From contig NADL03000768.1 of NCBI GenBank assembly GCA_002205965.3, positions 221,563-285,562 on the forward strand: a stretch of DNA of 64,000 bases. The letters are read 5' to 3'. The stretch comes from Kappaphycus alvarezii (taxonomy: Eukaryota > Rhodophyta > Florideophyceae > Gigartinales > Solieriaceae). Below are positions 9,802 through 20,814 of this stretch, in pieces. Within the stretch, counting starts at the first letter, position 1. Every line of letters starts with the position of its first letter. Position numbers and translations under genes: made by a program. A model generated the notes under the pieces. The model did not search any database and was not told the DNA's origin. It worked only from the letters and a program-made list of their open reading frames with translations.

Positions 9802-10130
9802 GGCGAGGAGGAGTGTTTAGTGTGAAACTTGGGGCGTGCGCCTTCCACATGCACCATAAAGTATGACTGCTGTACAGTAGTCATAGCGTGAAATACGGAG
9901 CGGTTACAGTTGGACGCGCAGTGCAGTAGCTGATTGTTTCAATATTTGAATTCTTGTCAAGCCAGCGGAATTATTCCGGCAGGCGGGATTCCTCTTTGCT
10001 ATTTAAGCGGCGCAGCACATCCGGTAAACTCAACCGCTCCAACCAACATCGGAGTCACTCATCGGACAAATGTCTCGTTCATCAACCAAGACCTATCTCA
10101 ACCTTCACTTTGGACGTATCGTCCTACATT
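9802..10130 (+). repeat. Copia polypurine tract and probable 3' LTR
   Basis: GGCGAGGAGGAG (9802-9813) is the polypurine tract, followed by TGTTTAGTGTGAAAC, a plausible LTR start at 9814. The segment has a TATA-like CTATTTAAG near 10000. The right boundary is uncertain because the 5' LTR is not in the window; CCTACA at 10123-10128 is one candidate. Confidence 0.6.
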
Positions 10131-11217
10131 GTACGTAGTGGAAAGATTCCGGTGACCAGCCTGTTGGCGGCTGCGCTGGAGGCAAGGAAAGCGCCCCCGC
10201 GATGCTTTTCGCCGATGTGAACCCTAAGCCGAGGGTGGGTTTCTTAAGGTCTACGGGTTTCACCGGTAGTTGGAGTTCTCCCAATATATCCGAGTCCAGT
10301 ACTCCTCCGGCGAGTGTCCGGAGACATCGCTCTATCATGGCGTCAAACATAGCGGCGCCCTCCGCCGTGCAAGAGGGTGGCACGACTCGAAAAGGTTATC
10401 CTATCTTGCATACCCCGAAGCAATTGCGCAGAGGCTGAAAATCCACTTGCGCATCGTTAATGTCTATGACGGCTTCGAGGAACGGTTCGAGGGACTGGAT
10501 GTGAGTGGTGAAGAATTTGTTCGTCTAGTCGGAGGAACCGACGGGGGCGTTAGGACACGTGTACCCTCGCTATATTTTTGCTTCAGCTCCGTCGGGTATA
10601 AGCATTGAACGGAAGCCGGCGGCGCTGTAGGCCACCAGACCCTGCATTTGGGCAGGGATAGGTGTAGTCCCTTGCTGGTGGCGTCGATGGATAAGAGTAT
10701 TTCGACAGCGCTGGCGAATTGGTCGTTGCGCGCGATGATGTACCCATCATCATGGTACCATAGATGGAGCAGCAAGTTATCTACGGTGTCGAATTCCTGG
10801 TTACCAGATCGTAGTAGCTCCTGTATCTTAAGTACGACGGGGTCCAGGACAAGGTCAAATGGAAGTCCACCGAGGTTTTGCCCTTGCTGTGTTCCTCTCA
10901 TGCTTTGAATGATATAGGGGCCGTACCACAAGTACGCTGGTCTTTCCTCAAATCATGCGCAGTTGGCTCGGTGTAAAGCATCGAGGCAGAAGATAGGTCC
11001 GATCCCATGCTCGTAGTAGACTAACCGATTCAGTCCATCCGTACCCAGATGAAAAACGGTCCGGTCCACAGTACTTAAAAGATCCGATCGGGACCTCAGT
11101 AGCCTGTAACTTTCTCATGAGGCAACGTATCTGCACTCCAGTGAGCCCATCAACCTGGACTTCCGGGAAAACGGTACACCCCGGGGCGAGAAGAGGTAGC
11201 GCGACAGAAATCTGCAC
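10105..11217 (-). pseudogene. Non-LTR retrotransposon RT fragment (family 2)
   Basis: The frame 10931-10464 has RT motif B-like GTQQGQNLGGLPFDL and the active site LWYHDDGYII, followed by LHLSLPKCRVWWPT. The next frame, 10383-10105, carries the post-palm segment GGVLDSDILGELQLP and FTSAKSIAGA. Both segments match the fragment at 46190-47250, so the two define one LINE family distinct from the R2-like one. The frame 11217-10948 upstream is not recognised. The RT is split by a frameshift, and both 5' and 3' ends are missing or unclear. Confidence 0.75.
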
Positions 11218-11478
11218 TTCATTGGTGCGAGAGATTTCATCTAGCTCCTCAGTCCCTAACTTATATCGCTAGTAAACTCAGGTCATTTTGTACGTACAAT
11301 CACAATAACGGTCTAAATAATTAATTTCCACCTCATTCTACTTACTGCGCCATATTCAACTATACATTCATCTTCGTCCTTTCCCCACTAGTCAACTTAA
11401 TCTCCATAGAGAACCCCTTCTAACCCATTTCTCCTTCTTTATCCATCCAAGCCACATTTTGAGATCCCGATCTCCAAC

Positions 11479-12751
11479 ATGCCAAGCCAGTCAAGCACCA
11501 CTCTTCCTCAACCCTCTCACAATACTTCCGGCTCACAGGTTGCTGCGGCACGGAAGAAACGTAGACCTACAAATGATTTTTGGGAGTACTACACGAAAAG
11601 ATCTGAAGGCAGACTTGTCGTGATTAAGTGTGTGCTATGTTCTTCGAAAACATTCAGTATCAATACCTCAACAAGAACGCCGATGAGACGCGCGAAAAAG
11701 CATGGATATATTTGTTCCACTAATCGAACCAAACCGGACTACTTAGGAGGTATTATCAAACCAAATCCCACGTATCAAAAGGAAAAGAACTTTCGATTCA
11801 CTAAGAAACTCGTCAAGTGGATAATTTCAAGCACGCAACCGTTTTCGGTCGTGGAAACGAAGACGTTCAGAGAAATGATATCTTATCTCGATCCCGATGT
11901 ACACGTGCTTTCCCGAACCATTATTCAACGTCATGTTATTCAGAAGAAAGAAGAAATGGTGGTGAATGTTCAAAACGGCTTGAATTTTTTAAAATATTCT
12001 CTAACTGCTAAAGATTGGAGTCCCGTTTTTATTAAGGGGTAATTATGTGTTGCTGGTCATTTTATTGGCTCTAGCTGGACTTTAAAAGACCTTTTCTTAG
12101 GGTTTGTTAGATTTACCACGCCCACACCGCCTAAGATTTTGCTACCTGTCTAGAAGAAATTATCGCCAAGTGAGGGCTACACACAAAAATATCAGCCGTC
12201 AAAACCGATAAAGTCAGTGATTTGGTTGCTGAAATGGCTATATTAGAGAGACGCCCTCGAATCACCCAGGAGCAAAGAATCAATGATGTGCAACACGTAC
12301 GTTACCCAGCCCATGTTGTTAACCTTGCTGTTAACGACTGACTTAAAGAAGTTTACTCCGAAAATGCTGCCGTAAGAAGTGAAATTTTGCCAATAAGAGC
12401 TTCAGCTAGACGACGGGACATTTTTGAAAGAGTGTGTATTGAGCCTGGACAACAAAATATTCCCATTCCCTCCCTGGACTGCGAGACTAGATGTTCTTCC
12501 ACATTTACAATGATAAGAGCTGCGCATAAGACACGCAATGTTCTGAATGCAGTTATTTATCGTGTTACTTATTTAAATACATCAGTTGTATCTGAATGCG
12601 ATTGGGATAGCGCGTACAACTTATGCGAATTCTTATCAACCGCAGCCACAGTCATGGAGGCATCTTCTGGCAGAGCTACGTTACGTTGAATTTAAGTGTG
12701 ATGGGTTTTCTTTTGTTAGTTCAGAGATGTTAGTCATTTACAGGAAGAACC
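11479..12751 (+). pseudogene. hAT transposase, N-terminal part, cut by E2
   Basis: The clean frame 11479-12042 starts MPSQSSTTLPQ and has a BED-like zinc finger: W-E-Y-Y then KCVLC and KKHGYIC. It continues to the hAT motif FREMISYLDPDVHVLSRTII. After a stop at 12042 the homology continues with stops and frameshifts: YPAHVVNLAVND (the AHxLNL motif), LDCETRCSSTFTMI (the xTRWxS motif). It is interrupted at 12751 by E2, with the target duplication GAACC. The remaining third lies at 21329-21900. 11230-11478 is probably its 5' flank; no terminal inverted repeat was identified. Confidence 0.85.
12747..12751. repeat. Target-site duplication GAACC, left
   Basis: GAACC directly precedes the LTR TGTGGGGG. 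The identical GAACC follows the other LTR at 21324-21328. Five base pairs is the usual Ty3/gypsy duplication length. Confidence 0.93.
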
Positions 12752-13258
12752 TGTGGGGGTTTGGGCACACAAGAGGTAATCGATGGTTGAACTGATGGTT
12801 GAAGCTTCCGGTGAACAGACCGGAGCTTCTGACCATGGTTTATATAGAGAAGCATTCAACGAGAGTGACAATGAATGGTAAGCAAACAATACTAAATTCA
12901 AAGGTATTCTAGAACAACAGGCCTGGGGCGTAATACTACAAGGATTTGAGAGTTCACCTAGTATATTGCGGTGAGACTGACAATATTGCCCATCATGGCA
13001 GAGTTCCATTGATCCACTTGGCGAGACAGCACAAAGCACTTGTGATTGGTCTTGCCTGGAAAGTATCTAGGAGTACGCCAGGTATCCATAATGGCTTCGT
13101 CTGATGGGTCTGTGGTATTGCGTTGCGTTGGTGCCAGATTACAGTACATTAGTTGCGCTGATGTCTCCTTACAGTGCTTATGTTGCACTGGTGCTTCTCT
13201 ACGGTGCTCATGCCGTTTGAGGGCTACTAGCGGGATACTACTGGGCATATTCGTCACA
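12752..13258 (-). repeat. E2 3' LTR
   Basis: 507 bp, bounded TGTGGGGG..CGTCACA. It differs from 20815-21323 by a G/C at the start, an indel near GGCCTGGGG, one indel in CACTTGTGATT, and one T/C. The inner end is followed by a polypurine tract (complement of 13259-13270). Confidence 0.96.
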
Positions 13259-14800
13259 TCACTTCCCTCTAAGAAGAAGAATCGCCCCGATTCTTGTAGC
13301 TCTTCAATATTTCTTGGCAGTTTTGAAGCTCTTTTTCACACAACCAGGAGTTTTCGTGATCTGCGTACCCTTACCATTTGATGAGATATTTGGTTTTTCT
13401 GTTTTGCTTCTTGTGTGCTAATATGGATTCGACTTCGTACTCTATGTGTCCATCCTGCGTTTTTATTGGTGGTGGCGGTGGGAGTTCTCGGTCAAATTCA
13501 TCTCGGAAGTACGGCTTAAGGAGGCTTGCGTGGAAAGCATTGTGAATTCCCTTATCAATCATTGGCTGGGAAAGAATTAAGCGGTACGTGACTCCGTTAA
13601 TATTTTCCGATACTTCGAAAGGGCCAAAATACTTGGGGTTAAGATTACGAGATCCAGCGCCATCCTCCAGAGCTAGATTTTTAGTTGAAAGCCAGACTTT
13701 ATCACCAACTTTGAACGTCGAAGGCCTCCTACTTTTGTTGACATAAGATGCTGTGGCATAGTTCGACCTCTTTATTTGTTCTTGGGCCCTTTTCAATGAT
13801 TCTCGCATCGCTTTGAGGAAGTTTGCCGAGGCTGGGTTTTCTGTGGCTAGTATGTCCAAAGGAACAGTTTTAGGGTGAATTCCGTAATTGAGAAAGAATG
13901 GGGAGAATGTTGTAGTTGCGTTAATCGAAGAGTTGTAGGCAACTTCAAAGTCGACCAAGTATTTGTCCCAGTCGGATTTGTCGAAACTAACGAAGGAACG
14001 AATCATTTCCTCAATCTTTCGGTTCATCACTTCAGATTGCCCATCTGTCTGTGGGTGGTATGCAGAAGAAGGGGATATTTTTGCACCTAATAGGTGGAAT
14101 AGACTTTTCCAAAACTTGCTCATAAAAATTGGATCTCTATCGCAAATGATATTTTCCGGGATTCCATGGTTTCTGTATATGTGGTCTTTAAAAAGGCTGG
14201 AAATTGAAAGAGCATCTAATTTTGGCTTTGTCGGGATAATCCTTATCATTTTTGATAGTCGGTCAACGACCGTGAGTACTCCAACATTTCCGTTCCTTGA
14301 TTTGGGAAGTGGTGTGATGAAATCCATTGTTATGTGCGTCCACTTTGTTTTCGGGGGATCAAGAGGTTGTAAAAACCCTGCAGGTTTCTGGTTGGCTTGC
14401 TTATCTTTCTGGCAATGACAAGAGCGAACGTACTGAATTACATCAGCACGCAGGTTTTTCCAGTAAAACTTCGGTGATATTCTATTGGTTGTTTTGGATA
14501 TTCCCAAGTGTCAGTATTTGGAGTCGAATGGTAGTCATGCAATAACTTGGCTTTAAACGTTCCTTCTAGTATGCAAATTTTTCCGTGTCTTAACAAAAGC
14601 GATCCATTTCTTTGGAAAGGTGCGTTCGGTTCTTTGTATTCGTCTTTGAGGCTTTCATCTAGGTTGTAGTCTTTCACAAGCTCTTCGAGTTCGGATGATT
14701 CAAAAAACGGAACAGTAATATTGTTTGATTCCGAAGATGTCTTCATTATTACTTCTTGGAGTAGCCCTTTGTTTCGATGGTGGGGTGAGGGTGCATTCTG
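13259..14800 (-). pseudogene. E2 integrase and chromodomain
   Basis: The main frame, 14507-13371 (378 codons), is a near-complete integrase: KTKWTHITMDFITPLPKS (Asp), PENIICDRDPIFMSKFW (Asp), YHPQTDGQSEVMNRKIEEM (Glu). A GPY-type tail with FGPFEVSENINGVTYRL follows, then the chromodomain EYEVESILAHKKQNRKTKYL. The chromodomain is broken by a TAA where E1 has Lys (IKW-stop-GYADHENSW), then continues in frame to a stop near 13268. The zinc-binding N-terminal domain lies upstream in other frames (14700-14430). The bases 13259-13270 form the polypurine tract. Confidence 0.9.
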
Positions 14801-14879
14801 GGGTTGTCTTGAAAGGGAATCGGCAACTATATTTGATTTCCCGGAGATGGGTATAATCTTGAAATCAAAGTCAACTAAT

Positions 14880-16200
14880 CTTTCCAACCATCTAACCTGT
14901 CTCTGTGACAGATTATCTTGTGTCTCGAGGTATCTCAACGGGTAGTGGTCCGAATGCACAGTGAAGAAGTTACCATAAAAGTATGCTCTCCACCACTTTA
15001 GGCAGTCTACAATGGCCAATAGCTCGCTTTCGTGGGCTGCATAATTCTGTTCGGCATCATTTAAAGTTCTGGATGCGAAAGCCTTTTGTCCTTCGCGGTT
15101 CCTTGTTCCAATACAGCACCAATTGCGTATTGGGAAGCATCCGTAGTGACATAGATCGGAAGACTTGAATCGATATTTCGAAGGACTGGAGCGTTACACA
15201 ATATTTTCTTCAGGGTTTGAAATGATTTTTCTTGAGTTTCTGTCCAATGAAAACAAACGTTCTTTGTCAACTCGGTAAGTGGTTTCGAAATTAAGGAAAA
15301 CCCTTAATAAACCGACTATAATAGTTAACGAACCCCAAGAACGACTGAAGATGTTGTTTGTTCCGAGACAGCGGCCATTCCATGACGGCTTTAATCTTGT
15401 TGGGATCCACAGCAATTCCTTCCTGGCATATAATGTGCCCAAGATACCTAACTTCTTTAACACCAAAGACACACTTTGACAATTTTGCGAATAACCTCTC
15501 CCTTCTAAGGATCTGTAATACTTCAGCTATATGTTTCAAATGTTCTTCCCATGTCCTACTAAATATAAGAATGTCATCTAGATATATGATAACAAAAACG
15601 TCAAGTACATCTTTGAAAATCGTTCATTAGACCCATGAAAGTCGCTGGGGCATTTGTCAATCCAAATGGCAATACCAGAAATTCGAAATGTCCATATCAA
15701 GTTCTAAATGCCGTGAGGGGTATTGAAGATTCATTCAGTCTGATCTGATGATAACCTGACCTCAGATCTATTTTAGAGAAGTACTTTGATCCTTTGAGCT
15801 GATCAAAGATATCGTCTATGCGCGGCAGTGGATAACTGTTCTTTACAGTAAGCCGATTGAGTGCTCTGTAATCCACGCACATCCGCAATGAGCTGTCCCT
15901 CTTCGTCACGAAGAGAATTGGAGCCCCCCACGGGCTCTTGCTTGGTCTAATGAAATCACTCTCCAGCAGCTCATCTAGCTGCTTGCGAAGCTCCCCCATT
16001 TCTTTGTCCGAAAGACGGTAGAGACCATTTTTCTGGGGCTTCGCTTCTTTTTCTAATTCAATCTTGAAATCATACTTTCGCTTCGGAGGGAGGCCTTTTG
16101 GAAGTCTGCTTGGGAATACATCCTCATACTTGGTAAGTATGTCTTGAATCTCTCCGGAATAGGTTTCCGTAGAATAGTACTTTGAACTTAGGGGTCTCAC
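14880..16200 (-). pseudogene. E2 reverse transcriptase and RNase H
   Basis: Frame 16200-15697 has KGLYRLS-type pre-RT sequence, [20 protein letters not shown] and [20 protein letters not shown], then [14 protein letters not shown] (catalytic Asp). The YLDD site (VFVIIYLDDILIF) is at about 15575-15600 in another frame. 15539-15291 holds the thumb segment YLGHIICQEGIAVDPNKI. RNase H is in two frames: PIYVTTDASQYAIGAVLEQG (15270-15061) and AIVDCLKWWRAYFYG, VHSDHYPL (15019-14880). At least four frameshifts are present. Confidence 0.92.
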
Positions 16201-16399
16201 AAGTACTGCATACGTCCCATAATTTTTTTCTAAATCAGTGATATTGAATTTGCGGAGACGAAAGAATTCAATAGCCTTTCATTGGCTTCGATAACGTAAT
16301 TTTCATCCTTGTAATTGAATGAAACTTGATTTTCGGTGGTGTCGATAATCGCTTTATGGGCTCCACACCATTCCTTCCCAAGGATTGCATCATACCTCT

Positions 16400-16816
16400 T
16401 CAGGGGACTTCTGGCGAAGTACAGTGTTCAATGTATTTCTTTATCTGGACGATAACAGGACGCGGTGTTTCCATTAATTTTTGATCAACACCGTTCGCCA
16501 TTTCGGCAAGTTCTTTTGATTCTTCGGTTTTAATCTTATGGTGATCGCAAAATGATTCGCTGAGGAAGTTAACTTCACCGCCGGGGTCGATGAGAATTTT
16601 AGCTGGGCCATTGGAGATAACTCCTTTAACAATAAGAAGTCCCCGGTGGTGGCGTTGGAAGGTTGGGGTCGGTGTGGCCCTAACTAGTTCTTTGGATCTT
16701 ACTGTTGAAAGAATGAGATTTCTTTGATCTAGAACTGAATGTGGACCGTCAATCAGTTCTTCCGGGCTTTTGGGCAGTTCTTTGCTATGTGTCCTTTCTG
16801 TCTGCATCTTAGGCAC
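16400..16816 (-). pseudogene. E2 protease region with D-P-G-G
   Basis: The frame runs from the end of gag and holds LLIVKGVISNGPAKILIDPG then GEVNFLSESFC (around 16577-16600). This matches the retropepsin active-site loop but with D-P-G-G in place of D-S/T-G-A, exactly as in E1. Downstream 16399-16201 is in another frame. Confidence 0.7.
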
Positions 16817-17680
16817 AGTCCTTCACGCATGCATCTGTCGCGCTCTACCTTACCGCGCTTCTGTAGATTCACATTTGATGACTCGACACCAGACTTCACT
16901 TCCACGTTTCCAATTTCCATCGGTACAGGACCATTACTTCCGGCAGATGAACTTCCATTCAGCAATTTTCCACCGGACTTGGTATTTCGCAGGGGTTCTG
17001 AACGCCTGTACGCCGCTTCCACTCTTTCTGCATCTCCCATAAGATCGGAAAGCTTGGTGTATTCTTTCGTGCATAAGGTTTTCCAAATGTATGGTTTCAG
17101 GCCGCGTGAGTATCGATCTACTTGATCCTTCACTCCAATGTCTGGGATGTCCAATAAGATTTTGTTAAAATCATCATTAAACGTTGGAACGTCCTTGACG
17201 TGTTTCCAGCGAGCCAGTTTGTCTCGGGCGATTTTTTCTTTGTTTATCGTCTCAAAACGATTGAGGAGAGCAATTCCTTCCATGTTTGAATTTCTTCCCC
17301 TCGGCACTCTTGGAATAGACCATCCACCATTCATGAGCATTTCCCGAAAGATAGCTCAGTGCAATGTTCATAGTTGCTTGCCCATCTGCTTCACCAAGGT
17401 AATTCTCCATCTGCACGCACCAACTTCCGACGGACCCTTTCCCACCGAAAGATCCCGGTTTATTCTTCTTGGGGGCGTCCTTGTTTTCATTTTGACTACT
17501 TGAGGTACCAGTATTGATCCTGACGAGAGATAGTTCATTCTCGAGGGCTCCTACCTTCTGAGCAGCATTATTGAGCTGATTCTGCTGCGCGGAGATCTGA
17601 TTATAGGCCTCTGTCAGCTGACGTTGAAGTTCGCTTACAGCTTGTGCGAGAGCCTCTACCGTAATTCCCGGAGTTTCCAT
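16753..17680 (-). pseudogene. E2 gag (frameshifted once)
   Basis: It starts at ATG 17680 (METPGITVEALAQAVSELQ), followed by a Gln-rich coiled coil of about 60 residues. Then come the capsid region with GSWCVQMENYLGEADGQATM and WWMVYSKSAEGK, a frameshift near 17280, RFETINKEK, DRYSRGLKPYIWKTLCTKEY, and a CCHC zinc knuckle CLRCRQKGHIAKNC near the end. The order is normal for chromovirus Gag: oligomerisation, capsid, RNA-binding nucleocapsid. The ATG and 5' context are better preserved than in E1. Confidence 0.9.
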
Positions 17681-17764
17681 GGTATTTTCCTATTGGTCGA
17701 TAGATTCACACCGAAGAAACTTTACTTCATTGAGTATCTATCGTGTACACTGCAGGACTGACTA

Positions 17765-19645
17765 TACGGCTAAGAACTAACCGGATGTTCCACGTCAGGC
17801 ACGTGCAGTGGGGCTCGCGATAGAATCGCCATTGCAACAGAAGACCACAGTGTGCAACTAATGCGCTGATAAATACGTCTGCGGATCACTGCTGTGGTTG
17901 TGTTGAGCTTCTTTGCGATGCGCGGGATGAAGTCTTCGAGGAACAGAATGGAGGCGGGGGATGGGGCACCCAGGGAGTCGAAAGCCAGGGGCTGAAACTT
18001 GAAGTTCGGTTCCTGGAGGGTGTTGTGCGAAGGGGGGGATGCGGCGTACCAGTTTGCGCTCCAGGTCTTTGACTTTGTCTCGGTGGCCAATGTCGGCGGC
18101 GCCGCCGGCAATTTGTGTGGCCCTTGTGCGCACGCCTTGTTTGAACGGCGAGACAACGGTTAGGTCGCAGGCTATGGGGCGGACCTGTTGGCCTGTGGGC
18201 AGGGGGGGGGTTGTATCAGAATGTCCGCAGGGCGGATATTCGTTCCCGGGACAAGCAGCGGGACTTCGTACTGGCAGTCCAGGCCCGCAGCGCGAGCAAC
18301 GTGGTAGGCGAAAACGTTGCGTAGCGAGTTGTGGCGGTGCGGGCGGCCGAAACCGGCAGGGCAAAGGTCCGCCGCGTGGTCTCCAAGTGCGTCCATAGTT
18401 TGGTTGCAGTGGGCGCAGGTGAGCGGGCGGGAGTCGTCATATACGGGGAGGCCGAGGTGCCGGCGGATCATGGTCTGCCAGTGCGCGAGGACACCACAGT
18501 AGCGGTTGTGGGGTGAGCGATGAGAAAAGCGGCGGCGGGGCTGTTCCGGAACGCCAGGCCACGAATCCGATGTCGAACTTCTTGAGTGCTGTGCTGAGCC
18601 GGGTTGGGGTGTGTCACCCATGAGTCATCACGCCAGTGGACCCTTGCCTGTGCCTCCTTCTGCACACCATTTAAGAAGGTTTGGAGGTTGGATGGTTTGG
18701 CAGCAAGCAGGCTTGGGTCAAATGGGCCAATGTCGACGGAGTACGGGCGCCCAGGGATACATTGCAGGAAGTCACGGATTCGCGGCAAGGCTTGTCGGAC
18801 CAGGAACTCCCTGTCACCCCGGTATCGGTGACCAGAGACGGCGGCAGAACGTTGCGTGGTGTACGATGCCGACCTCTCACGTGCCGGAACCGCGTCGATG
18901 ATACTAGCTGCGACCGAGCCGTGTAGAAACGGGGAGATGAGGGTGAAACCCTGACCTCCGTGTCGAATCGGTAGCGTGACTTGGTCCCATGCATCGTCTG
19001 TGAGGGCGATCCCGTGTAGCTCCGAGTAAGACGACCTCTGCAGGGCGTCAAAGGCTTGTGCAGCGGGGGCCGAGTGTTGTGGGTCGGCGAGCCGGAACGC
19101 GTGGGTGACGAGGCATGCCGACGCGCACAGCCGGTGCATGTGGAAACGGGCGCGGGGTCACGAACGTGAGTCAGCAGTCGGAGGGTGCGGTGGCACCCCT
19201 CGACCTTGCCCCGTAGGTATGCATCGGTGAAGGCCCGGTTGCCCATCGGCGCTCCTAGGAGCTCGAAGCCGTCGCGCGAGCACTCGGACAGAGGAAACTC
19301 GCGGAGGAATTCCGTGCGGTCCGGCAGGAGCGTGTTTGGCCAGTGAATGCGCGTCTTCCTCGCGTTGACGTAGAGGCCGACAGCCGGACCCTCAGCCTGC
19401 AGGAGGCGGAGAGCACGGCGCAGACCCTGGAGTGTCCCGATGAGGGTCCCGTCGTCTGCGTACCATTGATTCAGCACGATGTTGCTGTCCTCGGCGATTT
19501 TCCGGATTAGTGGTTGAATCGTGAGGGAAAACAGCAACATACTGGCCGGGTCGCCCTGCTGGGTGCGTGTCCGTGTTCTGGCGATTCGGTATAAGCAACG
19601 GTGGCTGAGTACGACCATATATCATATTCACGAAGCGGGCCACGT
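17765..19645 (-). mobile_element. R2-like LINE A, 5'-truncated, inserted in E2
   Basis: It begins inside RT with RFVNMIYGRTQPPLLIPN, then TQQGDPASMLLFSL and the active site NQWYADDGTLIG (intact). The segment LPIRHGGQGFTLISPFLHGS follows. A CCHC motif (LTCAHC then LGDHAADLC) and a restriction-like endonuclease domain (IRPADILIQPP, then ACDLTVVSPF) close it, ending at the stop 17770. This C-terminal layout is that of R2-type non-LTR elements with an RLE nuclease. A few frameshifts are present. It sits in the untranslated stretch between ORF0 and gag of E2. The 3' end abuts GTGTACAC at 17744-17751. Confidence 0.9.
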
Positions 19646-19709
19646 GTGCTGTTGGTTTTCTTTTTACTTTTAAATAGAAGTTTTCCAATTTGTTCGGCAA
19701 TAATCGGTC

Positions 19710-19785
19710 TGCACTGTGGCCGAGTTGGCAAGACCAGCAAAACACCAGTGAGAGGTCTCGAGTTCGAATCCCAGGCGATAACTTG
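19710..19785 (+). repeat. tRNA-like module with A and B boxes in E2
   Basis: A-box TGGCCGAGTTGG (19717-19728) matches the consensus fully, and B-box GTTCGAATCC (19762-19771) is 45 bp further, the tRNA spacing. The T-stem pairs poorly, so it is a tRNA-like relic and not a confident tRNA gene. Its sequence is quite unlike the E1 module apart from the boxes, but it occupies the same position next to the same conserved block, antisense to the element. Confidence 0.6.
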
Positions 19786-20058
19786 GGAAAGTTGATTTTC
19801 TCTGACGTAAGGGTTTGACGTCAGTCACGTCGGGTGTGCTATAGTAGCCCTCCTTCCGATGCTTTACCAAACGGTTGTTTTCCTGTCTAGAACCTGGCGG
19901 CGATACGGACTTACAAGTCCTACTGCAAGGAACTGGGGAAAGCGAGTTTGTAAGGTAGCCACAGCGGGAGGGTGAACACAGCACAAACGAAGTCGGTTGA
20001 GAAAGCAACTTTTGTTTTTTTTTCCTATTCGACAAGGACGGGTTTATTCAAATACAAG
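19786..20058 (-). repeat. Conserved block downstream of E2 ORF0
   Basis: Counterpart of 4957-5248. GACGTAAGGGTTTGACGTCA, GTCACGTCGGGTG and GGCGATACGGACTTACAAGT are shared. It forms the region after the ORF0 stop. Confidence 0.7.
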
Positions 20059-20666
20059 CTACTCAGACTTACGAGCAGTCTCGCCGTGACGACGGCCAAG
20101 ACGGTGGCGCTCAAGGTCTGCCTTGCTCGGAACTTCTATTTTGCAAATATTGCAGGTGTGCCTTGTCTAGTCAGCGCGGTGCTGATGCTTGCGGGAACGG
20201 AGATGCTCGAAGTACTGCACGCGGCCTGTGCAGGTGACTTGACAGTGACGGCAGTGGAAATGAGACAATCGAGGGTTCTTGGTCATTCGAGGCCTCCTGA
20301 CAGACTTCCGGATACGATGGTTGGCTGTCCTTTGGATAACGATAGAGGCAGCGTCAGGAAGAACAGGTAGGCCCTTCTTCGAAATCGTAGGCCTGGTGGT
20401 CGGTTTGGCCTTCCTTGATTTGATGGGCCTTGAGCGGGGGATCTCAGGAAGCGCCGGTATCGGTGGAAGGGCCGACGGAAGTGCGAAAGCGGGAGGCGGC
20501 GGGGTTCTCGGTTCTTCGATTTCAATACTAGTCGGTGTCCTTGGTTCTTGACCGTAACAGAACTTACTTACTTCTCGACAATTTTCCTCGAAAAATCCCT
20601 GTAAGTCCTTCTCGGTGTACTCGTCAGGCGACGAAGGGCGGTCCCCGGAAGTTGTGTTTTTCGGCA
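20059..20666 (-). CDS. ORF0: proline-rich double zinc-finger protein, exon 2, one in-frame stop
   Basis: Homologue of the E1 ORF0. After PKNTTSGDRPSSPDEY comes a Pro-rich region (PRTPTSIEIEEPRTPPPP), then LPDAASIVIQRTANHRIRKS, RPRMTKNPR, and finger 1 (FHCRHC to HLRSRKH), C-x2-C-x12-H-x5-H. An in-frame TAG (at 20167-20169) follows. Directly after it, in the same frame, finger 2 is intact: TCNICK to HRLGRRH with the same spacing, ending at TAG 20059-20061. Exon 2 starts with TG at 20666; the GTG at 20667 is preceded in frame by TAA two codons earlier, so a spliced start codon (A at 20762) is the likely origin. The stop could be a mutation or a read-through point. Confidence 0.7.
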
Positions 20667-20761
20667 CTGGGCGTTATCCGAAAGGATCAGAGTAAAAACA
20701 AAATGTTAGTCTCCACTTGCAATTGGGCAGAAAGGCAAATCTAATAGAGATTTTAACTTAC
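20667..20761 (-). other. E2 leader intron
   Basis: Inferred 95-nt intron: donor GACA/GTAAGT (first base 20761), branch-site GACTAAC, TTTTGTTTTTACTCTG tract, acceptor CCCAG ending 20667. Joining A(20762) to TG(20666-20665) makes ATG followed by CCG AAA. In E1 the position homologous to this donor reads GCTGGG and cannot be used; E1 has a GTAAGT further upstream instead. Confidence 0.7.
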
Positions 20762-20799
20762 TGTCGGATTGGAAGAACTCGCAGTACTGACAAACTTTT

Positions 20800-20814
20800 G
20801 GCGATGCCACCAGA
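20800..20814 (-). other. E2 primer-binding site
   Basis: The coding strand after the LTR end (CCCCCACA) reads TC then TGGTGGCATCGCC, which is complementary to a tRNA 3' end finishing GATGCCACCA. The identity of the tRNA is not known. Confidence 0.75.

Larger units (their letters stand above)
6643..10130 (+). mobile_element. Ty1/copia retrotransposon, 5' part separated by E1
   Basis: The order integrase (6991-7683), RT (about 7960-9240), RNase H (9340-9796) is the Ty1/copia order. The 5' part (LTR, gag, protease) is missing because E1 ends at 6642, directly against the copia sequence; the rest probably lies beyond the left window edge. The coding region contains several frameshifts and a fold-back insertion at 9171-9355. 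A polypurine tract and a probable 3' LTR follow. Confidence 0.92.
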
